From assembly GCF_007489285.1 (NCBI RefSeq), contig NZ_VLIY01000004.1, positions 1 through 64,000 on the forward strand: a stretch of 64,000 bases of DNA, given 5' to 3'. This document shows, piece by piece, positions 1 to 7,642 of this stretch. The DNA comes from Skermania sp. ID1734. Its GTDB lineage: Bacteria > Actinomycetota > Actinomycetes > Mycobacteriales > Mycobacteriaceae. The notes below the pieces were generated by a model. That model was not told the DNA's origin. It searched no databases and was given only the letters and a program-made list of their open reading frames with translations. Every line of letters begins with the position of its first letter. Position 1 is the stretch's first letter. The translations under genes and the position numbers were made by a program.

Positions 1-2
1 AC

Positions 3-248
3 CCCACCGAGCGGCTCAACCGAGAGATCCGCCGCCGCACCGACGTCGTGGGCATCTTCCCCAACCGAGATGCCATCGTCCGCCTCATCGGCGCCGTCCT
101 TGCCGAGCAGACCGACGAATGGGCCGAAGGACGCCGATACCTCGGACTCGAAGTCCTGGGCCGCTGCCGACTCACCCTGACCACCGACACCGACACCAGC
201 TCGCAGACGGAGGTGACCACTGATGCACTGATGCAACTACCCGCCTGA
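3..248 (+). CDS. IS256-family transposase, C-terminal fragment
   Basis: This is the last 81 codons of a DDE transposase of the IS256 (mutator-type) family; the start lies upstream of the window. The in-frame opening residues [20 protein letters not shown] are the characteristic conserved C-terminal block of the family, followed by the usual short variable tail. The catalytic DDE residues are not in the window, so activity cannot be judged. The reading frame is open up to the edge, so nothing visible suggests decay. Confidence 0.85.
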   Translation, partial: PTERLNREIRRRTDVVGIFPNRDAIVRLIGAVLAEQTDEWAEGRRYLGLEVLGRCRLTLTTDTDTSSQTEVTTDALMQLPA

Positions 249-270
249 TCACCAACGAAGGATCACAATT

Positions 271-298
271 CAGTTACACCACTTCTAGGGGCTTGACC
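271..298. repeat. Putative IS256-type terminal inverted repeat (right)
   Basis: This is a 28-base segment 22 bases after the transposase stop. On the minus strand it begins GGTCAAGCCCCTAGAAGTGG, which resembles IS256-family termini that open with GG and contain a TCAAG-CCC core. The left repeat is outside the window, so it cannot be matched directly. Confidence 0.55.
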
Positions 299-330
299 AC
301 CGGCATAACCGCGCGATTTCCCGATGGCGG

Positions 331-552
331 TCAAGCGGCGAAACGGACCGAAACATCGTGGAGGATGCGCGACCCGTTCACGTGCAAGGTGCCGCCCATC
401 TGCTCGACAACCACCCGACATTCCTCGCAGGGCGGATGCACCGCGCCGTACCCGAGTTGCGCTGCCCACGCGTATTGCCCAGCACACCGTTGACAGATGC
501 CGCGACGCAGAACCGCCGCTTTGAGGCAGTCCCAGCGCTTCGCCCGGCGCAC
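331..552 (-). CDS. Small CxxC/CxxC putative zinc-binding protein of the element
   Basis: This 73-residue hypothetical protein starts at a GTG. It has two Cys pairs, CQRC near residue 20 and CEEC near residue 43, a spacing that fits a small zinc ribbon or a degenerate HNH-like fold without the catalytic histidines. It runs in the same direction as the element genes that follow and is the last of that series before the IS end. No family is recognised. Small zinc proteins are common at the tail of actinobacterial prophage and plasmid-like operons. The start is uncertain because no strong ribosome binding site is visible. Confidence 0.45.
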   Translation of the reverse strand: MRRAKRWDCLKAAVLRRGICQRCAGQYAWAAQLGYGAVHPPCEECRVVVEQMGGTLHVNGSRILHDVSVRFAA

Positions 553-635
553 GGATTCCGGCGCAGGCGACCCGATCTGAGGACCGGGTTAGCGCTTCCG
601 GGTACCGCAACTAGGGCGAGAAATCGGCGTGGAAG

Positions 636-1139
636 TCATTCCCCGGCCTCCGCGCTTGGACCGGCAACTTCGAACGGAGTTTTGCCGAGCAACATCGACT
701 GCTTTGCCCGGTGTGCGCGCTTGCGGGCCTGGTCGGCGGCAAACGCTTGGTCTGCGATGTGCTGCCATGCCGGACCCCGTCCCGCCACAAACCGTTCGGC
801 GAGTTCGGCCGCGGCGGCGTTTGCGCGGGCGTGATGGTCGGCGACTGCCTGCTGACGTGCAGCGCGGAGGCTTGCGGCGTGGTTGGCGTCGTGCGCTTGG
901 TTGCGCAGATCGCGGACCGTCGGCCCCTGCGCGGCGTCGGCGTCGAGGGCTTCGAGGGCTTCACGTTCGGCGCGGGCACGCTCACCAAGCACTGCGCCTG
1001 CGGTCCTCGACTGCCGAAGGGCCTCGATTTCGTTGTGTGCCGCCTGGCGGCGCTCGTCGCGCTCGGCACGCGCTGCGGCGGCGCGGTCGAGGCGAGCTTG
1101 TTCGGCTGCCAAGGCGAATCCCGAAACTTGGTCTGTCAT
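636..1139 (-). CDS. Alanine-rich coiled-coil hypothetical protein
   Basis: This hypothetical protein of 167 residues is rich in Ala, Arg, Glu and Gln, with long heptad-like stretches (EQARLDRAAAARAERDERRQ and onward) that predict an extended coiled coil over roughly residues 10-145. I chose the second ATG because GGAG lies 7 bases upstream of it, inside the first possible start. It follows the HTH gene by 54 bases on the same strand and is probably in the same operon. No enzymatic motif is visible. Such proteins in mobile elements are often scaffold, tape-measure-like or DNA-organising proteins, but that is inference. Confidence 0.6.
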   Translation of the reverse strand: MTDQVSGFALAAEQARLDRAAAARAERDERRQAAHNEIEALRQSRTAGAVLGERARAEREALEALDADAAQGPTVRDLRNQAHDANHAASLRAARQQAVADHHARANAAAAELAERFVAGRGPAWQHIADQAFAADQARKRAHRAKQSMLLGKTPFEVAGPSAEAGE

Positions 1140-1193
1140 TTGTTGCTCCATCAGTTGATTCAGTTGGGTTGTGCCCGGCGTTGGCCGGGACGG

Positions 1194-1655
1194 TTATTCC
1201 CAGACTTGTTGCCCGGGTTGCTCTGGTTCGACCGAGTTCTCGAGCGCGACGACCAACCTGTCGAGCATCGAAACCGCTTCTGCCTGGCTATCATTCGGCC
1301 GGTCGATGGTGCGCAGCATCGCCACGTGCTTATCGACCAACACGCCGAGCACCACTGCTCGATGCTTCGCCTCTACCGGATCGCCGAGTACGTCGATCAC
1401 GTCGAGTGCATCCGATGCCTTTGCGAGCAGTCGGTCACAGAAATGCTGCCGTTTCGCCTCGCCAGTAAGCCGGTTCGCCGCGACGGCTTCGGCGGTGCGC
1501 TCGGCCGGTGTGTTGATCCCCATGGCGGCGAGGTCACGGCTGACGGTCGACTTACTGGCACCGACGTTGGCCGCGATTTCCCGGATCGACAGACCGGCGT
1601 CGGCGAGTTCGGCGACGCGCTGGCGGCGCTGTTTTTGGGGGTCGGGACGTGTCAC
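1194..1655 (-). CDS. Helix-turn-helix protein (resolvase/Hin-like HTH)
   Basis: This 153-residue protein has an N-terminal helix-turn-helix around residues 10-45 (QRVAELADAGLSIREIAANV and GASKSTVSRDL), resembling the HTH_7/Hin-type DNA-binding motif. The rest is helical without a recognised fold. The GTG start overlaps the stop of the ATPase gene upstream by 4 bases (GTGA), so the two are probably translationally coupled. It may control replication or transfer of the element or act as an accessory of the ATPase. A resolvase catalytic domain is absent. Confidence 0.65.
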   Translation of the reverse strand: MTRPDPQKQRRQRVAELADAGLSIREIAANVGASKSTVSRDLAAMGINTPAERTAEAVAANRLTGEAKRQHFCDRLLAKASDALDVIDVLGDPVEAKHRAVVLGVLVDKHVAMLRTIDRPNDSQAEAVSMLDRLVVALENSVEPEQPGQQVWE

Positions 1656-3076
1656 GCGGCCGCCTGACCATCGACCCTCACGAGCGCTAGTTCGGACTTA
1701 CGGGAGCAGTCCGGGTGGACACCCTTAGCGGCTGCGAGGAGACCGAGCGGGTGCCGGCAAACCGGGCACAAATCGGAATCCGTGCCATTCGTGCCACGCG
1801 CGTACCGTATGTCCTGAGCGTTGGCACGGGTGGCACAGATCGAATCTTGGCACAGTTCGTTAGTGTCCTGACCTGCTGTTTCTTGACCTGTGCCACCTGT
1901 GCCACCTGTGCCAAGGTTTTTAGACACGGGTTCAGTGTTGGCATGGGTCGATGCTTGCCAAAAGCTGCGGCGACCCCGCGCTACCACGCTCACACCCATG
2001 TCATGACGAGCACGCTGCAACGTGCGCTCGGCGATCCCGGCATCCTTGGCCGCCGCTTTCAACTCGGCAGAATCGTGTTCGCCGCCGTCCTCCAGTTCGT
2101 CGGCGAGCCAAATTTTCGCTTCGTCCAGTGCTGCCGCAGCGCCGCTCGACCCACCCGATTCCTGCGCTGCCTCGGCCGCCTCGGCAAAGGTCTGGCGGGC
2201 AGTTGTCGCTGCGTCGCCCACCCATTCCAGGACCGGGACGGTGCCATCGCTCTCCGCTGTTGGCGTGAACCGCTGGACCGTGCCGATCTTGAACTTGGAG
2301 GCTGCGATCTTGCCCGCGAGGTTCGTCTTTTCCGGGCCGATCAACAGTGCGCTCTCATCGTCTGGGTCCGGCTGCGCCAATAGCGTGAACCGCACTTTCT
2401 TGCGGATTTCTCCAGACATGCCGTAGGCGTTGCGCACATTCCCGCTCGCGTCGCGGTTCAGATGACCACATAACAGCACCGCTACACCTGTGCTCGACGC
2501 GAGGTCTTTCCACGGGTGCAGGGCTTGCCGGGCTTGCTGTGGGTCGCGAACCGAAAGCGTGCTCGGCAGCGTGTCCGACCAGGCGTCGACGGCAACCAAT
2601 GCGGCTCCCTCGGCTACAGCGTCCTTCACTACGTCCAGGTGCTTAGGGAATGTGGGCGACCCGGTGCCGTCCTTTTCTTCGCAGATAACCCGGATAAATT
2701 CGAGGTCTGCGCCAGCCGCTTCGAGGCGTGGGCGTGCCGTGGAAACCCAGTCGTCCTCGGTGAGGACGAGCACGGCGCCTTGCGGCTGACGTGCGGGTAT
2801 CCCGAAGCCTGCGAAGGGTTTTCCGGTCGTTATGAGTGCGGTCAGCCAAGTCACAAAAAGCGACTTACCGATGCCTTCGCTACCGACCAAGTAGGTGATT
2901 GCGGCGCAGGGAAGCCGGTTCGTTGCGAGCCATTCGATGGGTGCGGACGCGGCGAGTTCGGTTGCACGCCAGGCTTTCGGCCCACCGATCAGTGACCGGA
3001 TCGTGTCCTTGTCGATTCCACTCGGTGCGGCCGCCCAGAGATCAGCGGATGCGGCACCGATGGGTAAGCTGGTCAA
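1652..3076 (-). CDS. RepA/RecA-like AAA ATPase of the integrative element
   Basis: This 474-residue protein has a RecA-fold ATPase of the AAA_25/RepA type. Walker A is GSEGIGKSL near residue 66, followed by VLVLTEDDW as the strand and acidic block, and then the hexameric-helicase-like segments DAWSDTLPSTLS and LLCGHLNRDASG. The C-terminus carries a CPVC-x-HP zinc-knuckle-like end with a later DCSRK. Proteins of this kind unwind or load at origins of plasmids, satellites and integrative elements. The start is a TTG with AAAGG 8 bases upstream. It is the largest gene of the element and probably its replication or primase-accessory protein. Confidence 0.75.
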   Translation of the reverse strand: MTSLPIGAASADLWAAAPSGIDKDTIRSLIGGPKAWRATELAASAPIEWLATNRLPCAAITYLVGSEGIGKSLFVTWLTALITTGKPFAGFGIPARQPQGAVLVLTEDDWVSTARPRLEAAGADLEFIRVICEEKDGTGSPTFPKHLDVVKDAVAEGAALVAVDAWSDTLPSTLSVRDPQQARQALHPWKDLASSTGVAVLLCGHLNRDASGNVRNAYGMSGEIRKKVRFTLLAQPDPDDESALLIGPEKTNLAGKIAASKFKIGTVQRFTPTAESDGTVPVLEWVGDAATTARQTFAEAAEAAQESGGSSGAAAALDEAKIWLADELEDGGEHDSAELKAAAKDAGIAERTLQRARHDMGVSVVARGRRSFWQASTHANTEPVSKNLGTGGTGGTGQETAGQDTNELCQDSICATRANAQDIRYARGTNGTDSDLCPVCRHPLGLLAAAKGVHPDCSRKSELALVRVDGQAAA

Positions 3077-3139
3077 AGTTGGTGACCTTTCGAGGTGTTG
3101 TGGGTTGGTCCCGCGTAGGCGGCGGGACCGTTCCCGTTC

Positions 3140-3367
3140 TCAAGGCAGCAGGTGCGCCAACTGATCAAACTGGTCGTAACCTTGTTGTTCCATCGCTGCG
3201 GCGACACCCAACGCACCCGATGCTCCAGCGGTGTCGCCTTCGCTTGCGCACCACGTTGCGTGCGCCCGGAAATCCGCTGGTGTCCAATACCCGAGCACCC
3301 TGTCGAGCGTCGCGGTGACCGGGTAGGCCTTACCGAGCTCCCCTTTGTCGATTGCCATGTCAGCCAT
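3140..3367 (-). CDS. Small hypothetical protein of the element
   Basis: This hypothetical protein is 75 residues long, with no recognised domain. A more upstream in-frame start exists, but the ATG at 3367 overlaps the stop of the preceding gene by 8 bases, which is typical of coupled genes in this operon and decides the choice. It has a WTPADFRAHATWC stretch in the middle and a Gln/Asp-rich C-terminus. It lies between a helical hypothetical gene and the ATPase gene. Function unknown. Confidence 0.6.
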   Translation of the reverse strand: MADMAIDKGELGKAYPVTATLDRVLGYWTPADFRAHATWCASEGDTAGASGALGVAAAMEQQGYDQFDQLAHLLP

Positions 3368-3854
3368 TGATGTTGTGTTCCTTTGCAGTAGGGGCGGATT
3401 CGGAGTGTTCGACCTCGGCACGTTCCTGTCGAACGGCGTCCACGGCGTTCCAGTGGGGATAGCCGGCAAGCGACACAAGTTCACGGTCCCTCTCGGTGAC
3501 CGGCTCGCCATCAATCCGTTCGAGCGAGTCCAGGTTCTCGCTTTCAAGGAAATCGCAAACCGACCCTGGCGTCATGTTCGACAGGGCGCCAACGATTTTC
3601 AGGTCGGTCGCGTCGAGGGACGCGTCCTTTTCGTGAAGCGCGAAGACCTCACCGACGGTCAGGCCAACCGCGGTTAGCGCGTCGGCGATGTCCAGAGCGG
3701 TCAGCATCGCATCGACACTCGCGCCGGTGTCTTGCAGGTGGTGCGCGTGGTCGGCGAAGTCGCCGCCACCCCATTCCCGCAGCGGCGCGTACTCGTCGCC
3801 CACGATCCGGCGCGGCCGGTCCAAGTCCAGCGCATCGCCCTTCACGCCGCACAT
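3360..3854 (-). CDS. Hypothetical protein of the element
   Basis: This is a 164-residue acidic hypothetical protein. The ATG at 3854 sits 13 bases inside the end of the excisionase-like gene, which argues for translation from the same mRNA. The sequence has an N-terminal Asp/Arg-rich part, a His-rich segment (DHAHHLQD near residue 38) and a helical C-terminal half. No catalytic motif is recognised. Context (excisionase-like gene upstream, RepA-like ATPase downstream) suggests an accessory of replication or excision. Confidence 0.6.
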   Translation of the reverse strand: MCGVKGDALDLDRPRRIVGDEYAPLREWGGGDFADHAHHLQDTGASVDAMLTALDIADALTAVGLTVGEVFALHEKDASLDATDLKIVGALSNMTPGSVCDFLESENLDSLERIDGEPVTERDRELVSLAGYPHWNAVDAVRQERAEVEHSESAPTAKEHNING

Positions 3855-4096
3855 CCTTTTGCGGCAGTGGCGACCGACTCGGACTGTGCCGCAACTGTTC
3901 CCGGCACAGTCCGCTGCGCCTCTAGCCAGGCGTCCAGGTCGGCGATGCTGTAGCGAATAGTGCGGGTGCCGATCCTCACGTACGCGGGACCGATCCCTTT
4001 GGCGCGCCAAGCGGCGAGAGTGTGCTCACCCTCCAGCCCGATGTAGGCAGTCGCGGTTGCGGTGTCCACCCATGTTGTTGCGTTTTTGGTCGTCAT
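3842..4096 (-). CDS. Excisionase-like winged HTH protein (AlpA/Xis type)
   Basis: This 84-residue DNA-binding protein fits the helix-turn-helix_17/AlpA pattern: WVDTATATAYIGL, then LAAWRAKGIGPAYVRIG and the closing beta-wing with TIRYSIADLDAWL. Such proteins act as excisionase or as an activator of integrase. The ATG at 4096 has GAAGGGG 6 bases upstream, which is better than the in-frame starts further up. It is the first gene of the leftward operon and is divergent from the integrase gene across a 280-base spacer with palindromes, the usual regulatory arrangement in integrative elements and satellites. Confidence 0.8.
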   Translation of the reverse strand: MTTKNATTWVDTATATAYIGLEGEHTLAAWRAKGIGPAYVRIGTRTIRYSIADLDAWLEAQRTVPGTVAAQSESVATAAKGCAA

Positions 4097-4321
4097 TGCG
4101 CCCCTTCGAGTTCCGCGTGACTCGGCCTCGCGTCGTGTCACTTGCTGTAGCCCACAATAACGTTCGATTGGCGACAGTCTGACCAAACACATTGTGACGC
4201 AACACCTGTCGCGATATCACGCGTTATTGCGCGAGTCGCCAAATCCGCCAGTTTCGTTAGGAAAGTTTTTTGATTTTGCCGGAGTAAGTGGCGGGACCGA
4301 GTAATTCGCCATCTCGCCGTA

Positions 4322-4335
4322 GTGAGTTATCTCAC
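4322..4335. promoter_or_regulatory. Palindromic putative operator before the integrase gene
   Basis: GTGAGTTATCTCAC is a perfect 5-base inverted repeat around a 4-base centre, 44 bases before the integrase start, in the divergent spacer between the excisionase-like and integrase genes. Its place fits control of the integrase promoter by an element-encoded regulator. No binding protein can be assigned from the sequence. Confidence 0.45.
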
Positions 4336-4378
4336 AGTGTACTCAGTGAAAGCGTCACCTTTGCATAGGCTGTGGGAC

Positions 4379-5542
4379 ATGAGCGGAGCACGCAAGCCCG
4401 GAAACGTCACCATCGAAGACCGCCACTACCGCACCGACCGCGCCACCGGCAAGCGAGTTCCCAACGCCTCGGCGTGGACTACCGGACCAGACGGCAAGCC
4501 GGTCCCAACGGTCAAGCGTTGGCGCGTCCGGTGGACCGACATGGAGGGTAAGCAGCGTTCCCAATCCTTCGATAGGAAATCGGAAGCAGTAGGTTTCGCC
4601 GACGATGTACGCGACCGGCTTCGCAAGGGTGTCACCACCGATCCGCGCGCCGCTGCCATGACCGTGGCCGAACTCGGGAAGGTGTTCCTGGCTATGACGG
4701 GTCGGGCACCGTCTACCGTCGCCTCGTACCGGTCGATCTGGGAGAACCATGTAATTCCGACGTGGGGAACAACGCCAGTCCGGTCGGTGACGCACACGGC
4801 CGTGACCGCGTGGGTGTCGCAGGTGGCAGCGTCGGGTAAGTCGGCCGCGACTGTCCGCAAGGCGCACGTCCTACTCGACCAGGTGCTCGAGCTCGCGGTG
4901 CGCGATGGCCGGATCACGTCCAATCCTGCGCGCGGCGTCAAGCTTCCGAAGCTGTCCGGGCCACGTACCCGATACTTGACCCCTACCGAGGTCGAAAAGG
5001 TCGCTCTCGAGGCTGACAGGCTGCGTCCCGGCGGGTTCTGGGGCGAGTTGATCCGCTTCGCCTGCTACTCCGGGCTGCGGGCCGGGGAGCTAGCCGGATT
5101 GCGGGTCTCCGACGTTGATGTCGAGGGCGGAATCGTGCGGGTGAGGCAGGCGTACACCGAGGTCGGCGGCGAACTGGTGTTGGGCTTGCCCAAGGGCGAC
5201 AAAACCCGCGACGTGAACGTAAAACCGGAACGACTGGAGCGGCTGAGTCCGTGGCTGGACGGAAAGGACGCGACCGCGCTGGTGTTCTCCCAGGACGGCA
5301 CAACGGCGTTGCGGCGCTCGAACTGGGCTGGTCGGGTGCTAACTCCTGCCGCCGAGGCAGCAGGGCTGGCACCGTTGACACCGCATGACCTGCGGCACAC
5401 CTTCGCGTCGATTGCGGCGTCGCGGAAGACTCCGATCCAGGCCGTGTCCAAGTGGCTCGGTCACGGAGACATTTCGATCACTGCCCGCATCTACACGCAC
5501 CTGTTTCCGGAAGACTTGTCGGCTGCGGCGGCTCTGCTGTGA
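4379..5542 (+). CDS. int: Tyrosine-type site-specific integrase
   Basis: This 387-residue integrase has an N-terminal arm-binding part (about 1-90), a SAM-like core-binding domain (about 95-185) and a catalytic domain (about 200-380). The catalytic set is visible: Arg near 234 (SGLRAGEL), a Lys in the LPKGDKTRDV hairpin near 272, His and Arg in HDLRHTF (336 and 339), His in WLGHGD (362) and nucleophile Tyr near 372 (ARIYTHLF). I chose the ATG at 4379; a GTG at 4322 in frame would start inside the palindrome. The gene ends 135 bases before the 3' end of tRNA-Thr, which is the probable attachment site. Confidence 0.92.
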   Translation: MSGARKPGNVTIEDRHYRTDRATGKRVPNASAWTTGPDGKPVPTVKRWRVRWTDMEGKQRSQSFDRKSEAVGFADDVRDRLRKGVTTDPRAAAMTVAELGKVFLAMTGRAPSTVASYRSIWENHVIPTWGTTPVRSVTHTAVTAWVSQVAASGKSAATVRKAHVLLDQVLELAVRDGRITSNPARGVKLPKLSGPRTRYLTPTEVEKVALEADRLRPGGFWGELIRFACYSGLRAGELAGLRVSDVDVEGGIVRVRQAYTEVGGELVLGLPKGDKTRDVNVKPERLERLSPWLDGKDATALVFSQDGTTALRRSNWAGRVLTPAAEAAGLAPLTPHDLRHTFASIAASRKTPIQAVSKWLGHGDISITARIYTHLFPEDLSAAAALL

Positions 5543-5622
5543 CCCGGTCCCATTGCCCGATTCCAGGCCGGTTTTTTACCCGGTGTGTACCGGTTGTGTA
5601 CGGAGTGGCGTTAGAGACGGAG

Positions 5623-5657
5623 AAAGCCGGTCCCGGTGTGACCCGAAAACCGGCTTT
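5623..5657. terminator. Hairpin between integrase and tRNA-Thr
   Basis: AAAGCCGGT and ACCGGCTTT form a perfect 9-bp stem with a 17-base loop between the convergent integrase and tRNA genes. Just to its left, GTGTACCGG and GTGTACGG occur as a direct repeat (about 5586-5603), which could be integrase arm sites. A terminator role is inferred from position; no long T-run follows on either strand. Confidence 0.45.
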
Positions 5658-5676
5658 GACCTGCCGTTTCTCTTGG

Positions 5677-5749
5677 AGCCGCCTGGGGGAATCGAACCCC
5701 CGACCTTTTCATTACGAGTGAAGCGCTCTACCGACTGAGCTAAGGCGGC
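5677..5749 (-). tRNA. tRNA-Thr (anticodon CGT)
   Basis: The cloverleaf is complete on the minus strand: acceptor GCCGCCT paired with AGGCGGC, D-arm GCTC/GAGC, anticodon loop CTCGTAA with anticodon CGT, T-arm GGGGG-TTCGATT-CCCCC, discriminator U followed by an encoded CCA (5674-5676). The closing pair of the anticodon stem is a C-A mismatch. The 3' end faces the integrase gene, so the 3' half is the likely integration target of the element on its left. No second copy of the 3' half is present to the left in this window, so the other junction lies outside. Confidence 0.95.
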
Positions 5750-5827
5750 GTGCCTTACGGCGCAGGCGAGTCTATCGTCTCGGTGCCCAAGATGCGAAAA
5801 CGCCCCTGCCCCGAAGGGCGATTCCGG

Positions 5828-7018
5828 CTATCTGCTCGCTTGCGCCAACCGGGCCAGCATCCCCGCCACCGCAAAGCGCGGCTTGACGTTGAGCTCGAGC
5901 GCCTCCCGGCAGTCGAGTACCGCGTCGAGACTCTTCAACATTGCGGCCGAACCCTGGCGCGACAGGTCGTCGATCACCTCGGTCATGTCCGGGTGTGTTT
6001 CGGTGGCAGCTGCGCCGAACGAACGGGCCAGCGCATCCCGATACAGGCCGGCCAGGTCGATCAGTGCGCGGTCCAGGGCATCACGGTTGGTTCGGGTAGC
6101 TCGGGACTTCTGCCGGCGTTCGAGTTCCTTCAGCACGCCCGCCGAGCCGCGCAGCGCTCCCGCCGCTCCTTTGCCCGTGCCGCCTGCGCCCAATGCGGTG
6201 CGCAACGCCTCCGTTTCCTCCTCGTCGCGGGCAGCGCTCATCGCCTTGGCCTCGGCTTCGGCGGCGCGGACGAGTTCCTCGGCGGCCTCATAGGCTCGCG
6301 CCGGAGTGGTCGCCGCGGTGGCCAAGTCGAGGGCACGGCGACGCTGGTTGCGCGCCTCCTCGTCGGTCGCCAGCCGCCGCGCCCTGCCGACGTGGCCCCC
6401 CGAAACCGACGCCGCCCACTCGGCGACGTGGCGGTCGAGGCCGTCCCTGGCCACCAGCACCTCAGCAATGGCTGCGGCACCAGGCGTAACCAAGTGAATA
6501 TGGCGGCACCGGGACCGCAAGGTCACCGAAATGTCCTCTGGATCGACGGTGGGCGCACACAGCAGAAACACGGTGCGCTCAGGCGGTTCCTCGACGATTT
6601 TGAGCAGCGCATTCGCCGCGCCCTCGGTGAGCCGATCGGCATCCTCGATGATTACCACCTGCCAGCGACCCGTGCTCGGGCGACGGGCGGCGATCTGCAC
6701 GATGCCACGCATTTCGGCGACGCTGATGCTCAAACCCTCGGGAATGACTCGTCGCACGTCGCCGTGCGTGCCTGCCATGGTGGTGGTGCACGCGTGACAG
6801 GTGCCGCAGCCTGGGTCACCCTCCGAAGTGCATTGCAGCGCAGCGGCGAAACACATCGCCGCAACCGACCGTCCGGAGCCTGGCGGGCCGGTGAACAGCC
6901 ACGAGTGCGTCATGGCCGAACCCGCCGCGGCCGCGCCCTGCCTGGCCGCGATGGCAGTCGCCATCAAGTCGGCCGCCACCTCAGCCTGACCGATCATCCG
7001 ATCGAAAACACCGCTCAC
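5828..7018 (-). CDS. holB: DNA polymerase III subunit delta-prime
   Basis: This is the clamp-loader stator subunit, 396 residues. It has an AAA+ fold with GPPGSGRS in place of a standard P-loop (Arg instead of Lys, as expected for the ATP-inactive delta-prime), four zinc-binding cysteines near 63, 71, 74 and 77 (CGTCHAC), and the conserved ALLKIVEEPP and SRC blocks. The GTG at 7018 overlaps the stop of the upstream DinB-like gene by GTGA; this start gives the typical VSGVFDR N-terminus. It corresponds to Rv3644c by context. The cyclase gene that I recall between it and topA in M. tuberculosis is absent here. Confidence 0.92.
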   Translation of the reverse strand: MSGVFDRMIGQAEVAADLMATAIAARQGAAAAGSAMTHSWLFTGPPGSGRSVAAMCFAAALQCTSEGDPGCGTCHACTTTMAGTHGDVRRVIPEGLSISVAEMRGIVQIAARRPSTGRWQVVIIEDADRLTEGAANALLKIVEEPPERTVFLLCAPTVDPEDISVTLRSRCRHIHLVTPGAAAIAEVLVARDGLDRHVAEWAASVSGGHVGRARRLATDEEARNQRRRALDLATAATTPARAYEAAEELVRAAEAEAKAMSAARDEEETEALRTALGAGGTGKGAAGALRGSAGVLKELERRQKSRATRTNRDALDRALIDLAGLYRDALARSFGAAATETHPDMTEVIDDLSRQGSAAMLKSLDAVLDCREALELNVKPRFAVAGMLARLAQASR

Positions 7019-7575
7019 TGGTCGGGGAACCACTGTTTGACGGTCTCCTTGTCGATGCCCGCGCGAGCGAGGGTGGAATTCGCCCCGTCGAGCGATTCAC
7101 GGATGATGTCCGCATGCCCGGAGTGGTGGGCGATCTCGCGGAAGATGTGCAGCAAGATACGCCGCACCGACCACCATTCGCGTTCTGGCTGCCACGGCGC
7201 CGTAGGCAGCGGAACCAGGTCTTCGAGATTGTCCAGTCCGCGGACAACGCGCTCGGTTTCGGCGACGACCTCGTCCCATTCCGCCAGTAGGCCCGCAACC
7301 GATTGCTCTTCGGTCATCCGGTAGCCGTCGGCAGCGAGCGACATGTCGAATTCCGAATTCGGGTCACGCTCGACAATCACCCGGATCCAATGCCGCTCGG
7401 TCATGGCCAGATGCTTGAGCAGACCGCCCAGCGTCAACTCGCTGACCGTGGTGCGCTGGCGGGCCTTCTCGTCGTCGATATCGCGCAGCGTGACCCGGAA
7501 CATCTCCCGTTGTTCGGCCAGGCTGGTGAGGTAATCGGTGCGTTCGCCACTGGCGTTTGGATCTGGGGTGACCAT
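7015..7575 (-). CDS. DinB/DUF664-family protein
   Basis: This 186-residue protein is of the DinB four-helix bundle superfamily (DUF664 type). The three histidines that usually bind the metal are recognisable in LLKHL near residue 53, LLHIF near 142 and AHHSGHAD near 150. Relatives include mycothiol-dependent enzymes and many proteins of unknown function. It overlaps holB by 4 bases, so both are probably made from one mRNA, although the link in function is not obvious. The exact substrate cannot be stated. Confidence 0.8.
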   Translation of the reverse strand: MVTPDPNASGERTDYLTSLAEQREMFRVTLRDIDDEKARQRTTVSELTLGGLLKHLAMTERHWIRVIVERDPNSEFDMSLAADGYRMTEEQSVAGLLAEWDEVVAETERVVRGLDNLEDLVPLPTAPWQPEREWWSVRRILLHIFREIAHHSGHADIIRESLDGANSTLARAGIDKETVKQWFPDQ

Positions 7576-7642
7576 CGCGTCCTCGTTTCGGCTCGTTGTG
7601 AGACAGCGTCAGGCTATGCCGACCCACCGACAAAACGCGTGC

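Larger units (their letters stand above)
1..298 (+). mobile_element. Right end of an IS256-family insertion sequence
   Basis: This is the 3' part of an insertion sequence whose left part lies outside the window. It holds the C-terminus of an IS256-type transposase followed about 25 bases later by a putative terminal inverted repeat. The copy sits inside, or at the border of, the integrative element that ends at tRNA-Thr. The left end and any target-site duplication cannot be seen here. Confidence 0.75.

Noticed and set aside
5750-7324. A 524-codon plus-strand frame opposite holB and the DinB-like gene
   Set aside because: Both genes opposite are recognised by motifs, and the frame has no recognisable domain or ribosome binding site.
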